From contig NC_014804.1 of NCBI RefSeq assembly GCF_000151105.2, positions 1,426,001-1,490,000 on the forward strand: 64,000 nt of DNA, in the 5' to 3' direction. Below are positions 26,887-35,556 of the stretch, one piece after another. This DNA comes from Thermococcus barophilus MP (GTDB taxonomy: Archaea; Methanobacteriota_B; Thermococci; Thermococcales; Thermococcaceae). Below the pieces are notes generated by a model. The model saw nothing but the letters and a program-made list of their open reading frames with translations, was not told the origin of the DNA and did not search any database. The position numbers were made by a program, and so were the translations under genes. The first letter of the stretch is position 1. Each line of letters opens with the position of its first letter.

Positions 26887-28128
26887 ATGGGCGAAATTAT
26901 CGAAAAAGTCTCCAAAGAAGTTGAAATGTTGAGGGATGATATGGTTCAAATGTTGGTTGAGCTTGTCAGAATTCCAGCAATAAGCCCGGATTACGGTGGG
27001 GAAGGAGAATACGATAGGGCGGAAAAGCTTCTTGAGATTATAAGGGACTGGGGTTTTGATAGGATTGAGCGCTATGATGTCCCGGATGAGAGGGCTAAAA
27101 ATGGTGTTAGGCCAAACATTTTAGCTTATTACTATGGAGAAAAGGGAGAAGAAAGCCAGCGCTTGTGGATTCTCACGCACTTAGATGTAGTTCCTCCAGG
27201 AGAAGGTTGGACGGTTACAGAACCCTTCAAGCCAGTAATTAAAGACGGGAAGGTTTATGGGAGGGGAAGCGAGGACAATGGGCAGAGTTTAGTTGCAAGC
27301 TTGTATGCTGTGAAGGCATTAATGAACCTTGGCATAAGACCAAAGAGAACAATAATCCTTGCATTTGTAAGTGATGAGGAAACAGGAAGCGAATACGGAA
27401 TAAAATGGCTCATAAAAAACCACCCCGAACTCTTCAGAAAAAACGACCTCGTACTAGTACCAGATGGTGGAAACGAAGAAGGAACATTTATTGAAATAGC
27501 AGAGAAGAGCATACTCTGGATGAAGATTAAGTTTAAAGGAAAGCAAGTTCATGCAAGCATGCCTGATAAAGGCATTAACGCTCACCGCATTGCTTTGGAA
27601 TATGGCTATAAGCTCGACAAACTTCTCCATGAGAAATATAATGCAAAGGATGAAATCTTTGACCCACCTGAGAGCACTTTCGAGCCAACTATGGGCGGAA
27701 ATCCATCTGATGCTCCAAACATAGCTTCAGGGGAACATGAGATAGTATTTGACTGCAGAGTTTTACCCAAGTACAATCTTGATGACATTTTAAATGATGC
27801 TAAAGAGCTCGCAAAAGAAATGGAAGAAAAGTACAGAGGAGCAAAAATTGATATTGAAGTTATGCAGAGGGTTGATGCCCCAGAACCAACTCCAAAGGAC
27901 AGTGAAATAGTAAAACTCCTCCAAAATGCAATTAGGATTTTGAGGAACAAAGAAGCTAAAGTTGGAGGAATTGGTGGAGGAACTTTTGCAGCTTACTTCA
28001 GAATGCTTGGAATCCCGGCAGTTGTGTGGTGTACATGCGATGAAACGGCACACCAGCCAAATGAGTACGCTAAAATAGACAATATAGTTGAGGACGCAAA
28101 AATTATGGCAATTTTAACCCTATTATGA
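26887..28128 (+). CDS. M20 family metallohydrolase (dipeptidase/aminoacylase-like)
   Basis: 413 residues from ATG 26887 (GGTGAAG upstream). The co-catalytic zinc motifs are THLDVVPPGEGW (HxD), GRGSEDNGQSLVA (bridging Asp), VSDEETGSEYG (catalytic Glu then Glu ligand), VPDGGN (ligand Asp) and the C-terminal CDETAHQPNEY histidine. The lid domain follows HASMPDKGINAHRIA. Members cleave dipeptides, N-acyl amino acids or succinyl-diaminopimelate; the ArgE/DapE/CPG2 family branch is clear but the substrate is not. It stands alone in its operon. Confidence 0.9.
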   Translation: MGEIIEKVSKEVEMLRDDMVQMLVELVRIPAISPDYGGEGEYDRAEKLLEIIRDWGFDRIERYDVPDERAKNGVRPNILAYYYGEKGEESQRLWILTHLDVVPPGEGWTVTEPFKPVIKDGKVYGRGSEDNGQSLVASLYAVKALMNLGIRPKRTIILAFVSDEETGSEYGIKWLIKNHPELFRKNDLVLVPDGGNEEGTFIEIAEKSILWMKIKFKGKQVHASMPDKGINAHRIALEYGYKLDKLLHEKYNAKDEIFDPPESTFEPTMGGNPSDAPNIASGEHEIVFDCRVLPKYNLDDILNDAKELAKEMEEKYRGAKIDIEVMQRVDAPEPTPKDSEIVKLLQNAIRILRNKEAKVGGIGGGTFAAYFRMLGIPAVVWCTCDETAHQPNEYAKIDNIVEDAKIMAILTLL

Positions 28129-28142
28129 TTTTTGCTCACCTT

Positions 28143-28367
28143 TCACTTTGCAAATTTTGAAGCAATACACACATTGATCACAAAACCAAAGTCAAGGATT
28201 ATTCTATCCGCATAGGGGCATAGCAAGCATTCAGCATCATCAATAGGGATGCCGCCATAGTAGTGCTCAAACATCTCAATAACATCTTCACTTAAATGAT
28301 CGACAACTTTCCCACAAGGGAGCACTAATCGTGAACCATATATGTTTTGTGTCTTTGTTCTCACCAT
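28143..28367 (-). CDS. Small cysteine-containing protein, function unknown
   Basis: 74 residues from ATG 28367, which has GGTGAG upstream; a start four codons earlier (28379) is possible. Cysteines occur in LPCGKVV, in AECLLCPYAD (CxxC) and near the C-terminus (NVCIA), a layout that could bind a metal. A TATA-like TTATATATGAGG (about 28398-28409) precedes it on the minus strand. No family was recognised. It is convergent with the M20 gene. Confidence 0.55.
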   Translation of the reverse strand: MVRTKTQNIYGSRLVLPCGKVVDHLSEDVIEMFEHYYGGIPIDDAECLLCPYADRIILDFGFVINVCIASKFAK

Positions 28368-28494
28368 GCAGCTCACCATTTTGTTATATTATCCTCCTCA
28401 TATATAACTATTTTTATACATATTTTGCAAACTTCTGTTAATGGTAAGCAAAATTTGAAAAACCCAAGATATAGCAGATAGTGAGAGTGAGAAC

Positions 28495-29220
28495 ATGAAA
28501 ATGATAGGACTAAAAATAGAGGAAGCTCTGAAAATCTTCCCCGAGCTTCAAAAATATATAAAAAATGGCAAGCTTGACTTCAGTAGCAGAGAAGCGCGGA
28601 TTCTATACAATAAGGCAGTTGCAAAAGCCGTTTTTGACCTCAAAATAGAATATCATCCCAAGGGCTTGATAACCCCTCCAATTTCACGATACATTTTTCT
28701 AAAGACATTTTTGAGAGGTGGAGAAAAAATTCTCGAAATTGGAACTGGTCACTCTGCATTGATGGCTATCATGGCAGCTAAGTTATTTAACTGCGAAGCT
28801 TGGGCCACAGAAATTGATGAGGAATTCTTTGAGTATGCAAAAAGGAATATTGAGTGTAATAAGGTTCAAGTGAAGCTCATAAAAAGCAAAGGACAGATCA
28901 TAAAAGGCTTAATTCCAGAGGGAGAAAAATTCGATGTTATATTCTCAGCCCCTCCTTACTATGAGAAGCCCACAAAGGGGGTTTTAACTCCTATCGAAGC
29001 TGTAGGCGGAGGCGAATATGGAGAAAAATTCTCACTCAAGCTCTTGAGAGAGGCAAAAGACTACTTGAAACCTAAAGGAAAAGTCGCTCTGTTTTTGCCT
29101 GACAAAGCTCCTCTGCTTAATGCTATAACCCAAGAAGCCGAGAAGATGGGCTATAGAATCAGAGACATAAAATTTAAAGCAGGAACAAGAGTTAGGCACT
29201 CTTTAATTTTCACGCTATAG
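28495..29220 (+). CDS. RlmF/METTL16-related methyltransferase
   Basis: 241 residues. S-adenosylmethionine motif I is ILEIGTGHSALMAIMAA, the acidic loop ATEIDEEFFEYAKRN, and the catalytic motif IV SAPPYYEKP takes the place of the (N/D)PP(F/Y) of N6-adenine methyltransferases. The arrangement and the N-terminal PRYIFLKTFLRGG-type approach resemble the RlmF/METTL16 (DUF890) group, which methylates adenine N6 in RNA. The Ser-Ala before PP is unusual and may change the target base. A guide RNA lies tail-to-tail directly after the stop codon. Confidence 0.75.
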   Translation: MKMIGLKIEEALKIFPELQKYIKNGKLDFSSREARILYNKAVAKAVFDLKIEYHPKGLITPPISRYIFLKTFLRGGEKILEIGTGHSALMAIMAAKLFNCEAWATEIDEEFFEYAKRNIECNKVQVKLIKSKGQIIKGLIPEGEKFDVIFSAPPYYEKPTKGVLTPIEAVGGGEYGEKFSLKLLREAKDYLKPKGKVALFLPDKAPLLNAITQEAEKMGYRIRDIKFKAGTRVRHSLIFTL

Positions 29221-29281
29221 CGTCAGACCGTGGGCGTATCTTCATTGCAGTGCTCAGAGGAGGTGCTTTCTCTTCATTCGC
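29221..29281 (-). ncRNA. C/D box guide sRNA (minus strand)
   Basis: Read on the minus strand: C box ATGAAGA (29277-29271), a 13-nt guide, D' box CTGA (29257-29254), an 8-nt spacer, C' box ATGAAGA (29245-29239), a 12-nt guide, then D box CTGA (29226-29223). C and C' are identical. Predicted targets are AGGAGGUGCUUUC (D' guide) and ACCGUGGGCGUA (D guide). A TATA-like CCTTATAAGTTGG (about 29301-29313 as read on minus) is centred about 26 nt before the presumed 5' end at 29281. The target RNA was not identified. Confidence 0.8.
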
Positions 29282-29312
29282 CAAAGAAATTATGCTCCTC
29301 CAACTTATAAGG

Positions 29313-30773
29313 TTAAGCCTCCTTGTAAAGTATTATCATCAAAATCCCTTCCAATGCCAAGAAAACGACTCCAGCAAAAATCCTGATATAACCATGGAGA
29401 AGATAGAAAAGAGACGCTGGAAAATTGACCAGAAAGAATGCTAAGCCAAAAATTACTAGTGTATCTCCAATTGTGAGATATGCAGGCATTAGCGTGTATT
29501 CATCCTTCATGTTTCGAGTAAGCCAGAGGGTTATGACTTTAGCCATTAAAAGATTAGTAAAAGCTCCAAATATAAAAAGGAAGAGAGAAGAACCCGATAT
29601 ATCAACTTTTGCAACAACCACAGAAACTAATAAGATTGGAGCAAAAAGGATAAAAGATGTCAAAGCTTTCGCGTTTCTAAACTCTTTCCAGTTTATTGGA
29701 AGAGAGAACATGAACCAGCCACTTTTGTATTCTTCCATAAGCAAAATTTGAACGTTTAATGACGTTATAACTGCAAAAGAGCCTATTATCAGAACCCAAG
29801 TTACAAGTCTATCGTCTCTGAGAAATGTGAGAGGTACTAAAAAGATAAAGGGCATAAGAAGAATAAAGAGAGATGAACTTCTCCGCAAGGCAAGTTTGAC
29901 ATCTTTAGCTATAATTGAGAACATTTTTGGCAAAAGTTTTGCTTCAAATGATTTTCCAATTTTTGAAATTTGCCTTTCCTCAATCAGATGAAGCATTATT
30001 AAATGATTACCAAACAACAAAATTAGAAATGAAAGAGTTGCATAGGTCATAATTACTTTCCATTGCAAGATTCCTTGGAAAGATAAAACGAGAGTTGTCG
30101 CCTGAGCAATTGGAAAGAAATACGTTGAAAGTGCTCTAAACTGAAATACACTTTTAAATATTTCGGGAAATATGACACCGTAGAATATGAAAAGAGTCAA
30201 AAAGAGAATAAAGGCAACTCTCAGTGTTAGACTAAAGATATCTCTTAAAATTCCGATTTTCCTCATCCTTAAAGAGAATATCGCAATAAGACACCCAAAA
30301 CCCCAGCCTATAGCTATCGAGATTATGAACCACATCATCGCCACAATAAGTGCCATCCAATGATACCTCAGCATTTTCAAGAAAAAAGGTAAAAACAAGA
30401 ATATAAGAGGAATAGTGTAATATTTAAGCCATGTCTTAAGCGGTAGAAACTCAACATTAATCGGGAGAAGTAGCAAAGGCTGAAGTGCTCGGGTTCGTGC
30501 AAGTGAATATAGGAACTCTATAACCAGAAAAGACGAAATGACCACAACAAAAACCAATAAGGCAGAAACCAATGAAGCAAAAACAATTTCACTTTCTCCA
30601 AGCAATTTCTCAGCTCTGAGAAATACAAATGAAAAAATTAAGAACACTGTAGAAGTAAAAGAGAGCTGTACTAAAGGAGCTCTCTTGAGAAATCTTCTAA
30701 ACTTTTCGGTTCCATAGTCGTCCAGTCTATGTCTGAATTCCTGAAAAAACAGCTCTCTAACGAGAGCCTCCAT
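29313..30773 (-). CDS. Multi-spanning membrane protein, function unknown
   Basis: 486 residues from ATG 30773 (a GTG at 30782 overlapping the upstream stop is possible). About twelve hydrophobic segments in two blocks are separated by a polar loop around residues 280-300 (RQISKIGKSFEAKLLPKMFS). Segments such as LPINWKEFRNAKALTSFILF resemble large ABC-exporter-type permeases that work with a separate ATPase, but no ATPase is adjacent. It follows the RlmI-like gene with only 5 nt between stop and start, so the two are co-transcribed, without an obvious functional link. Confidence 0.7.
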   Translation of the reverse strand: MEALVRELFFQEFRHRLDDYGTEKFRRFLKRAPLVQLSFTSTVFLIFSFVFLRAEKLLGESEIVFASLVSALLVFVVVISSFLVIEFLYSLARTRALQPLLLLPINVEFLPLKTWLKYYTIPLIFLFLPFFLKMLRYHWMALIVAMMWFIISIAIGWGFGCLIAIFSLRMRKIGILRDIFSLTLRVAFILFLTLFIFYGVIFPEIFKSVFQFRALSTYFFPIAQATTLVLSFQGILQWKVIMTYATLSFLILLFGNHLIMLHLIEERQISKIGKSFEAKLLPKMFSIIAKDVKLALRRSSSLFILLMPFIFLVPLTFLRDDRLVTWVLIIGSFAVITSLNVQILLMEEYKSGWFMFSLPINWKEFRNAKALTSFILFAPILLVSVVVAKVDISGSSLFLFIFGAFTNLLMAKVITLWLTRNMKDEYTLMPAYLTIGDTLVIFGLAFFLVNFPASLFYLLHGYIRIFAGVVFLALEGILMIILYKEA

Positions 30774-30778
30774 TTTAA

Positions 30779-31969
30779 TCACTTCATGTCCTCAACATAT
30801 AAGAACAGACATTTGAGATATTCAGTATCCTTTGAAGCCATCAAAATTGGATGATCTGGAGCTTGTGTTCTATAAGGCTCAAGCATCCTGAGGAATTTGC
30901 CAGCTTTTGCTGCAGCAGCAATAATCATGTCCTTGAAAGCTTGCAGATCAACATGCTGGGAGCATGAGCAGGTTACTAAGATTCCACCATCCTTTACAAG
31001 CTTAAGCCCCTGATAGTTCACGTTGAAATAAGCCCTTAGTCCCCTCTTTAAGTCCTTTTCATGTTGGACAAATGCGGGAGGGTCGAGAATTACTATATCA
31101 AACTTTTCTCCTCTCTTTTGGAGCTTTTCCATTTCAGGAAATGCTGAACCCACTATGAATTCCATCTTGTCTTCAACACCGTTGAGCTTTGCATTTTCCT
31201 TCGCCTGCTCTATTGCCCTTGGGGACTTATCAATAGCTATCACTTTTTCAGCTCCAGCAACTGCCGCATGAATTGCAAAGCCTCCCGTGTAAGTGAAGAC
31301 ATCAAGAACCTTTTCACCGCCCCTAATATATTTCTCAAGAGCTATCCTGTTTTCCCTCTGGTCAAGGAAAAATCCAGTCTTTTGTCCACGCATGTCAACT
31401 ATGAACTTGGCTTTTCCTTCTTCAATTATCGTTCTGTATTTTTCCTTACCAAGCAATACACGCTCAATCTCTGGTAATCCTTCTCTTCTCCTTGACCTTC
31501 CAGTGTTCTTTTCAAAAACGGTCTCTATATCCGGCTCAACTTCCATTATCGCTTCAGCAACATCAAGCTTAAATCTCTCCATGCCAGCACTTGAAATCTG
31601 AATGGCGGCTATATCATTAAAGCGATCGACGATTAATCCTGGCAGATAATCTGCCTCACCATATACCATCCTGTAAACGTTGCCATAACGGAGAACCTTT
31701 TTCCTGTATTCGTTTGCTTTTCTAATTCTCTCTTTGAAAAGCTCTTTGTTAATTTCTACATCTTTTTCTTTTGTCAACAGACGAACCATTATATTAGAAT
31801 TTGGATTCGCAAATCCTTTACCTAAGAACTTCCCACCACGAGAATACACCTCAACTATATCTCCCGGCTTTATCTCCCCCTCAGTTCTAACAACGCCTTT
31901 TTTAAAGATAATCATAGCTCCCTTCTGAAGTGCTCGTGAGGCTTGAGCATCAACATAAACTCTCGCCAT
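30779..31969 (-). CDS. Class I rRNA cytosine-C5 methyltransferase, RlmI-like
   Basis: 396 residues from ATG 31969 (GGTGAGA upstream). An N-terminal PUA domain (MARVYVDAQASRALQKGAMI to about residue 75) is followed by an RlmI-type central domain (ADYLPGLIVDRF) and a Rossmann methyltransferase: VLDVFTYTGGFAIHAAVAGA, VIAIDKSPRAIEQAKENA, IVILDPPAFVQ and the cysteine motif TCSCSQHVD. This matches P. horikoshii PH1915. It methylates cytosine C5 in RNA, most likely 23S rRNA, using S-adenosylmethionine. First gene of the pair with the membrane protein. Confidence 0.9.
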   Translation of the reverse strand: MARVYVDAQASRALQKGAMIIFKKGVVRTEGEIKPGDIVEVYSRGGKFLGKGFANPNSNIMVRLLTKEKDVEINKELFKERIRKANEYRKKVLRYGNVYRMVYGEADYLPGLIVDRFNDIAAIQISSAGMERFKLDVAEAIMEVEPDIETVFEKNTGRSRRREGLPEIERVLLGKEKYRTIIEEGKAKFIVDMRGQKTGFFLDQRENRIALEKYIRGGEKVLDVFTYTGGFAIHAAVAGAEKVIAIDKSPRAIEQAKENAKLNGVEDKMEFIVGSAFPEMEKLQKRGEKFDIVILDPPAFVQHEKDLKRGLRAYFNVNYQGLKLVKDGGILVTCSCSQHVDLQAFKDMIIAAAAKAGKFLRMLEPYRTQAPDHPILMASKDTEYLKCLFLYVEDMK

Positions 31970-32041
31970 TCTCACCACCAACCAATAGTTAAAGCGATAG
32001 GTATTTAACTCTTGAGATGAAAGTATATAATGGTGAGTTCT

Positions 32042-32350
32042 ATGAACTTAGAAGTTATAAAAGAGTTTCTGGAGGATATCGGAGCAGACTACACAGAAAT
32101 TGAGGGAGAAATTCACCTCGCTCCAGAGGTGTTCTATGAGGTTTGGAAGTATGTGGGACAACCTGATTTAAAAACATATGTCATTGAAGACGAGATTGTA
32201 GAACCCGGTTCCTATGATCCCCCTGAAATGAAGTACACAACTGCAAAGAAGGTTAAAATCAAAAAGGTCTACTTCGAGACCCTTGACAATGTGAAAATAG
32301 TCACAGATTATGCTGAGTTCCAAAGGATTTTAAAGGAAAAATCAGCTTAA
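32042..32350 (+). CDS. Small acidic protein, function unknown
   Basis: 102 residues from ATG 32042 (GGTGAG upstream); an ATG at 32030 in frame is part of the ribosome site. The sequence mixes helix and strand (NLEVIKEFLEDIGADYTEIE, VKIKKVYFETLDNVKIVTDY) and looks like a compact alpha/beta fold. No motif or family was recognised. A TATA-like GGTATTTAACTC lies near 32000-32011. It converges with the TctA-like gene 2 nt downstream. Confidence 0.65.
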   Translation: MNLEVIKEFLEDIGADYTEIEGEIHLAPEVFYEVWKYVGQPDLKTYVIEDEIVEPGSYDPPEMKYTTAKKVKIKKVYFETLDNVKIVTDYAEFQRILKEKSA

Positions 32351-32352
32351 TT

Positions 32353-33510
32353 TTATCCTCTAACCATTATTTTTACCATTAAAACTCCCATACAGTTTGT
32401 TCTCTTTATGTTAAGAAGAAGTGGAAGAGAACCTATTAGTGACGCTGTTGCCAAAAGTAAGATACCAAGGATCCCGTCAAAATATAAGGACAGGACAACA
32501 ATAAAAGATAAAACAAGGAAGTTTAGGAGCTTATAATTTACCTTAAAGAGAACACTGCCAATTATTTTAGCTATTTCCAGCCCGTAGAGGCTTATAATTA
32601 AAGCCGCAGCAATAGTAAGCAGTGTCAAAATTAAAATCTCATGTGAACTCAACAAATAGTACTTCTCTTTAATCAAGACCATTATTCCATTTCTCGTTCT
32701 CCCCGTTAGGTAGAAATTAAAGAGTGAAAAGAAAAAATTCGATGTGTTCACGGAGAATGCCACCGTCAAAAACGACCTTTCATCCCTTGAAAAGAAGCTT
32801 CCAATTAATGCGGCCTGAGAAGAGGTAAAGGCAGGAAGCAGGGAAGCAAGCATTCCCAAAGTAGTTCCAAGGAGGGAAAAGCCAAATAAAGACTTATGGG
32901 ACATTTTAATTTCATAATCTCCAGCTTCAATGGTGGTAATCCCACTACGCAGAGAGTAAAATATTGTGGGAACTCCAAATAAACCAACAAAAATGTGAAA
33001 ATATGGCTCCCGGAGGGGTAAATAGTCAATCAGAATTCCAAGAATCCCAGAGATTAGGAAAACAAGTAAAGCAAAAACCTTCTTTATTCCTTTTTCTATT
33101 AAAAGCAAAAAACAAGTCAAAAAGAACACAAATACTCTACCAAATCCGGGTGTGTAGTTAGGAGCTAAAGAGAGGTAAATAGGCAAGAGGGGAAAAGCAA
33201 AAATTACTGCTAAAAGACTTGCCCTCAGAGAGATGTTAATTACCTCAAGAGCTCTCCCCTCAAGAACCAATCTATGGGCAGGCAAGATATTCAATACCGT
33301 ATCTTCATCAGGAACTCCAAGAAAAGTTGAAGGTATAGAGTCCAAAAACGTATGGGTTAAACCCATTGTATAAATGAGTATCACAAATCCAAATCCATCG
33401 GGCTCATTATTTAAAGCATTCAACAGTGACGCTAAAGTATTAACGTGTAACGCTGGTGTTATCCCCGTTATAGTCCCAGCTATGAGTCCAAACAAGAATT
33501 CTCTAAGCAT
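32353..33510 (-). CDS. TctA-like (tripartite tricarboxylate type) membrane permease
   Basis: 385 residues with about ten hydrophobic segments. The N-terminal region GLIAGTITGITPALHVNTLA and the loop LDSIPSTFLGVPDEDTVLNILPAH resemble the paired Gly/Pro motifs of the TctA/DUF112 permease family (the GxxPGL and LPGxP areas), here in a reduced archaeal form. No TctB or TctC partner is nearby. The start overlaps the upstream OB-fold-like gene by 31 nt, so the two are co-translated; the secreted partner might take the place of a binding protein, which is inference. Confidence 0.75.
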   Translation of the reverse strand: MLREFLFGLIAGTITGITPALHVNTLASLLNALNNEPDGFGFVILIYTMGLTHTFLDSIPSTFLGVPDEDTVLNILPAHRLVLEGRALEVINISLRASLLAVIFAFPLLPIYLSLAPNYTPGFGRVFVFFLTCFLLLIEKGIKKVFALLVFLISGILGILIDYLPLREPYFHIFVGLFGVPTIFYSLRSGITTIEAGDYEIKMSHKSLFGFSLLGTTLGMLASLLPAFTSSQAALIGSFFSRDERSFLTVAFSVNTSNFFFSLFNFYLTGRTRNGIMVLIKEKYYLLSSHEILILTLLTIAAALIISLYGLEIAKIIGSVLFKVNYKLLNFLVLSFIVVLSLYFDGILGILLLATASLIGSLPLLLNIKRTNCMGVLMVKIMVRG

Positions 33511-34685
33511 ACATCATCCCTCGAATGTACTTCAAGGGCTGGCTTCCCTCTATATGTTGTGTAAATTCCAAAAGCTGTAATCGTTTGGTTCTCTTTAAGC
33601 TCAAGATTTAGAGACTTTCTAAGTTTTAGAAGAATCCAACATTTGTCATTAGTAATATTCGCTAAACCAAACCCATTTTTGTAAATCCTAATCCAAGAAA
33701 TCCTTCCTTCAATTTTAATGACGCCCTCATGTTCAGGAGTGCATATCGAATTTCCGAGTTTTTCTCTTGGGAGCTTAACAGAACAGTTCAAACATACAAG
33801 AGAGCGCTCTCTTCGGAGAGCTTCAAACTCTACAATATCACCAGTTCTTGCAGAGTATGCGTATAGCTTTAAATCAGTACAGTTCAAGCTTAGACCTTTA
33901 CCAGCTTTAGTGACTTGGCAACTTCCATGTGCTATGTCTCCAATTTCCTCTTCTCCAATAGGTTTTCTTTCTGCCTTTCCAGTAATTTTAACATCATCTA
34001 TGCTGTTTACGTAAAGCGTAAGCGTCGAATACAGTCTTACAATCCCCAAAATTTCAACCTTGTCTCCAAGCTTCAGAGAAAATCTGTAGGGTAAGTAAAC
34101 TTTAATCTTTTCTTTTCCGTTCCATATTATTGTTGGTGTTCTGTTATCTAAAACTACTCCAACAACTCGATAGGGAAAACTATCTTGAGGTTCTTTCAAA
34201 AAATTTCCCACTTCAAAGCTAATGATATAAAATGTACCACCATAAATCACGCCTTTTGCCTGTATCTCTGCGCCTTTCTGAACATTTAAACATCTGTCAA
34301 GTTTTACTTTTTGGGGAGTGAGAATATAGCAACTGTGATCATCCCAATAAACCCCTGATAAGTAGGAGAGATGCAATTCTTCAGTACTTCCATTTGTGAC
34401 TCTTAGAGGATACACAGATTTTCGCTTTTTGTTGACAACTTTCCCCTGAATCGTGTATATCTTGCCTTCAATTAGACCTTTATAAATTGTAATAGTTTCA
34501 AGTCCATCGGTGAGCACACTAAAGTCACCCTTAGAATAAACACAAATACCAGTAAAAACTACAATATCGCCCTTTTGAGCATCTTCAATGTTACTGTATT
34601 TCTCTGAACCAATAATATATGCAGCACCCAACATCATTAAAGATGCCAATATTAATACCACAACATATACTCTACTTTTAACCAT
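33480..34685 (-). CDS. Membrane-anchored extracellular protein with OB-fold-like repeats
   Basis: 401 residues. A signal-anchor (VYVVVLILASLMMLGAAYII) is followed by about five repeating beta units that each read like an OB-fold first strand: GDIVVFTGIC, GKIYTIQGKVV, GAEIQAKGVIYGGTFYI, GDKVEILGIVRLYSTLTLYV and GVIKIEGRISWIRIYKNGF, the last two closing with (Y/V)NSIDDV- and HSRDDV-like ends. Several cysteines in the outer part could form disulfides. The mRNA is probably leaderless, since a palindromic TATA region is centred about 26 nt upstream. Function is unknown; it is coupled to the TctA-like permease. Confidence 0.65.
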   Translation of the reverse strand: MVKSRVYVVVLILASLMMLGAAYIIGSEKYSNIEDAQKGDIVVFTGICVYSKGDFSVLTDGLETITIYKGLIEGKIYTIQGKVVNKKRKSVYPLRVTNGSTEELHLSYLSGVYWDDHSCYILTPQKVKLDRCLNVQKGAEIQAKGVIYGGTFYIISFEVGNFLKEPQDSFPYRVVGVVLDNRTPTIIWNGKEKIKVYLPYRFSLKLGDKVEILGIVRLYSTLTLYVNSIDDVKITGKAERKPIGEEEIGDIAHGSCQVTKAGKGLSLNCTDLKLYAYSARTGDIVEFEALRRERSLVCLNCSVKLPREKLGNSICTPEHEGVIKIEGRISWIRIYKNGFGLANITNDKCWILLKLRKSLNLELKENQTITAFGIYTTYRGKPALEVHSRDDVCLENSCLDS

Positions 34686-34698
34686 GATTGTAAGTAAT

Positions 34699-34722
34699 TT
34701 GAAAACTTTAAAAAGTTTTCTA
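34699..34722 (-). promoter_or_regulatory. Palindromic promoter of the OB-fold-like gene
   Basis: GAAAACTTT-AA-AAAGTTTTC at 34701-34720 is a perfect 9-bp inverted repeat with the TATA-like TTTTTAAAG inside it, centred about 26 nt before the ATG at 34685. A TATA box within a palindrome can be read symmetrically or bind a dimeric repressor. Its role is not known. Confidence 0.4.
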
Positions 34723-34763
34723 TTGTTGGATTAGATACCTTATACCAGAACAAAGGGTAAGAA

Positions 34764-35528
34764 TCAGACTTGAAGCTGAATTCCTGTTTCAGTTATCTCA
34801 TAGGGCACCCAAGACAGAACATGTTTGGTTCTTCTCATTCCATAAACTCTTAGATACCTTCTGAGGGTCATATTTTCTTCTATTAACCTCATCTCGATTA
34901 TTCCATCAACAATTGCCTTAACCATCATCTCAACATGAGGTTCCTCAATTCCAGAATTCATCTCAACCAACCACACCTGCTTGTTTCTGTGAGCAAGTTC
35001 TTTTAAATCCTCCAAAAATTTGTATATCTGCTTTTTATCCGTTTCAAAGAATATTGGAGTCAAAGATGATATTATTCCCGTTATCATTGGAGGGTTCTTT
35101 TCAGATAAAATCTTCAAAGTTACATCCTTTATTGCATCGATAAGTTGAGTAGTGTCTCTGATATCAGTAACAACCGCTTCATCAAAGGAGAACTTAGGAG
35201 TCCCCCTTAATCTCTGACTGTAGGCATCGAGTATAAAGAAATTTTCCTCAAGATATGGCATGAAATCCCATCCAAAGTCAAGAGCATTACTTACAAACTC
35301 ATATTTTGGAATATCAACGAGAATACCAATTGTGGAGTACCCTCCAGTTAGCTGTGTGTGAACGAACTGACTGATAAACGTTGTTTTTCCTGACTTGGGG
35401 TCACCAATTAGCAAAACAACGCTACCTTTTGGAATGCCCCCCATTATGAGGTCATCTATTATCCCAGTCGGAACTCTCTCCACTCGTTTTTCAATATCTT
35501 CATACATTTCAAAGATATTCTGAACCAA
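34764..35528 (-). CDS. Degenerate KaiC-like ATPase paralogue
   Basis: About 254 residues from TTG 35528, which has GGGGTGT before it; an ATG at 35507 is an alternative, and the frame is open back to 35585. It aligns with its neighbour across the whole RecA/KaiC core. Walker A is intact (GDPKSGKTTFISQF), but Walker B reads PMITGIISSLTPI without the aspartate and the catalytic Glu-Glu pair is replaced (ILVDIPKYEF). The C-terminal RRYLRVYGMRRTKH matches the KaiC arginine/lysine finger loop. It may bind ATP without hydrolysing it, serving as a regulatory partner. Second gene of the KaiC-like pair. Confidence 0.8.
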   Translation of the reverse strand: MVQNIFEMYEDIEKRVERVPTGIIDDLIMGGIPKGSVVLLIGDPKSGKTTFISQFVHTQLTGGYSTIGILVDIPKYEFVSNALDFGWDFMPYLEENFFILDAYSQRLRGTPKFSFDEAVVTDIRDTTQLIDAIKDVTLKILSEKNPPMITGIISSLTPIFFETDKKQIYKFLEDLKELAHRNKQVWLVEMNSGIEEPHVEMMVKAIVDGIIEMRLIEENMTLRRYLRVYGMRRTKHVLSWVPYEITETGIQLQV

Positions 35529-35556
35529 AGCGAGACACCCCGTGCAGAATTCGAAA

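Noticed and set aside
32019-32030. TATA-like GTATATAATGG just upstream of the small gene at 32042
   Set aside because: It is too close to the start (about 15 nt) to direct transcription before the ATG; the upstream GGTATTTAACTC is better placed.
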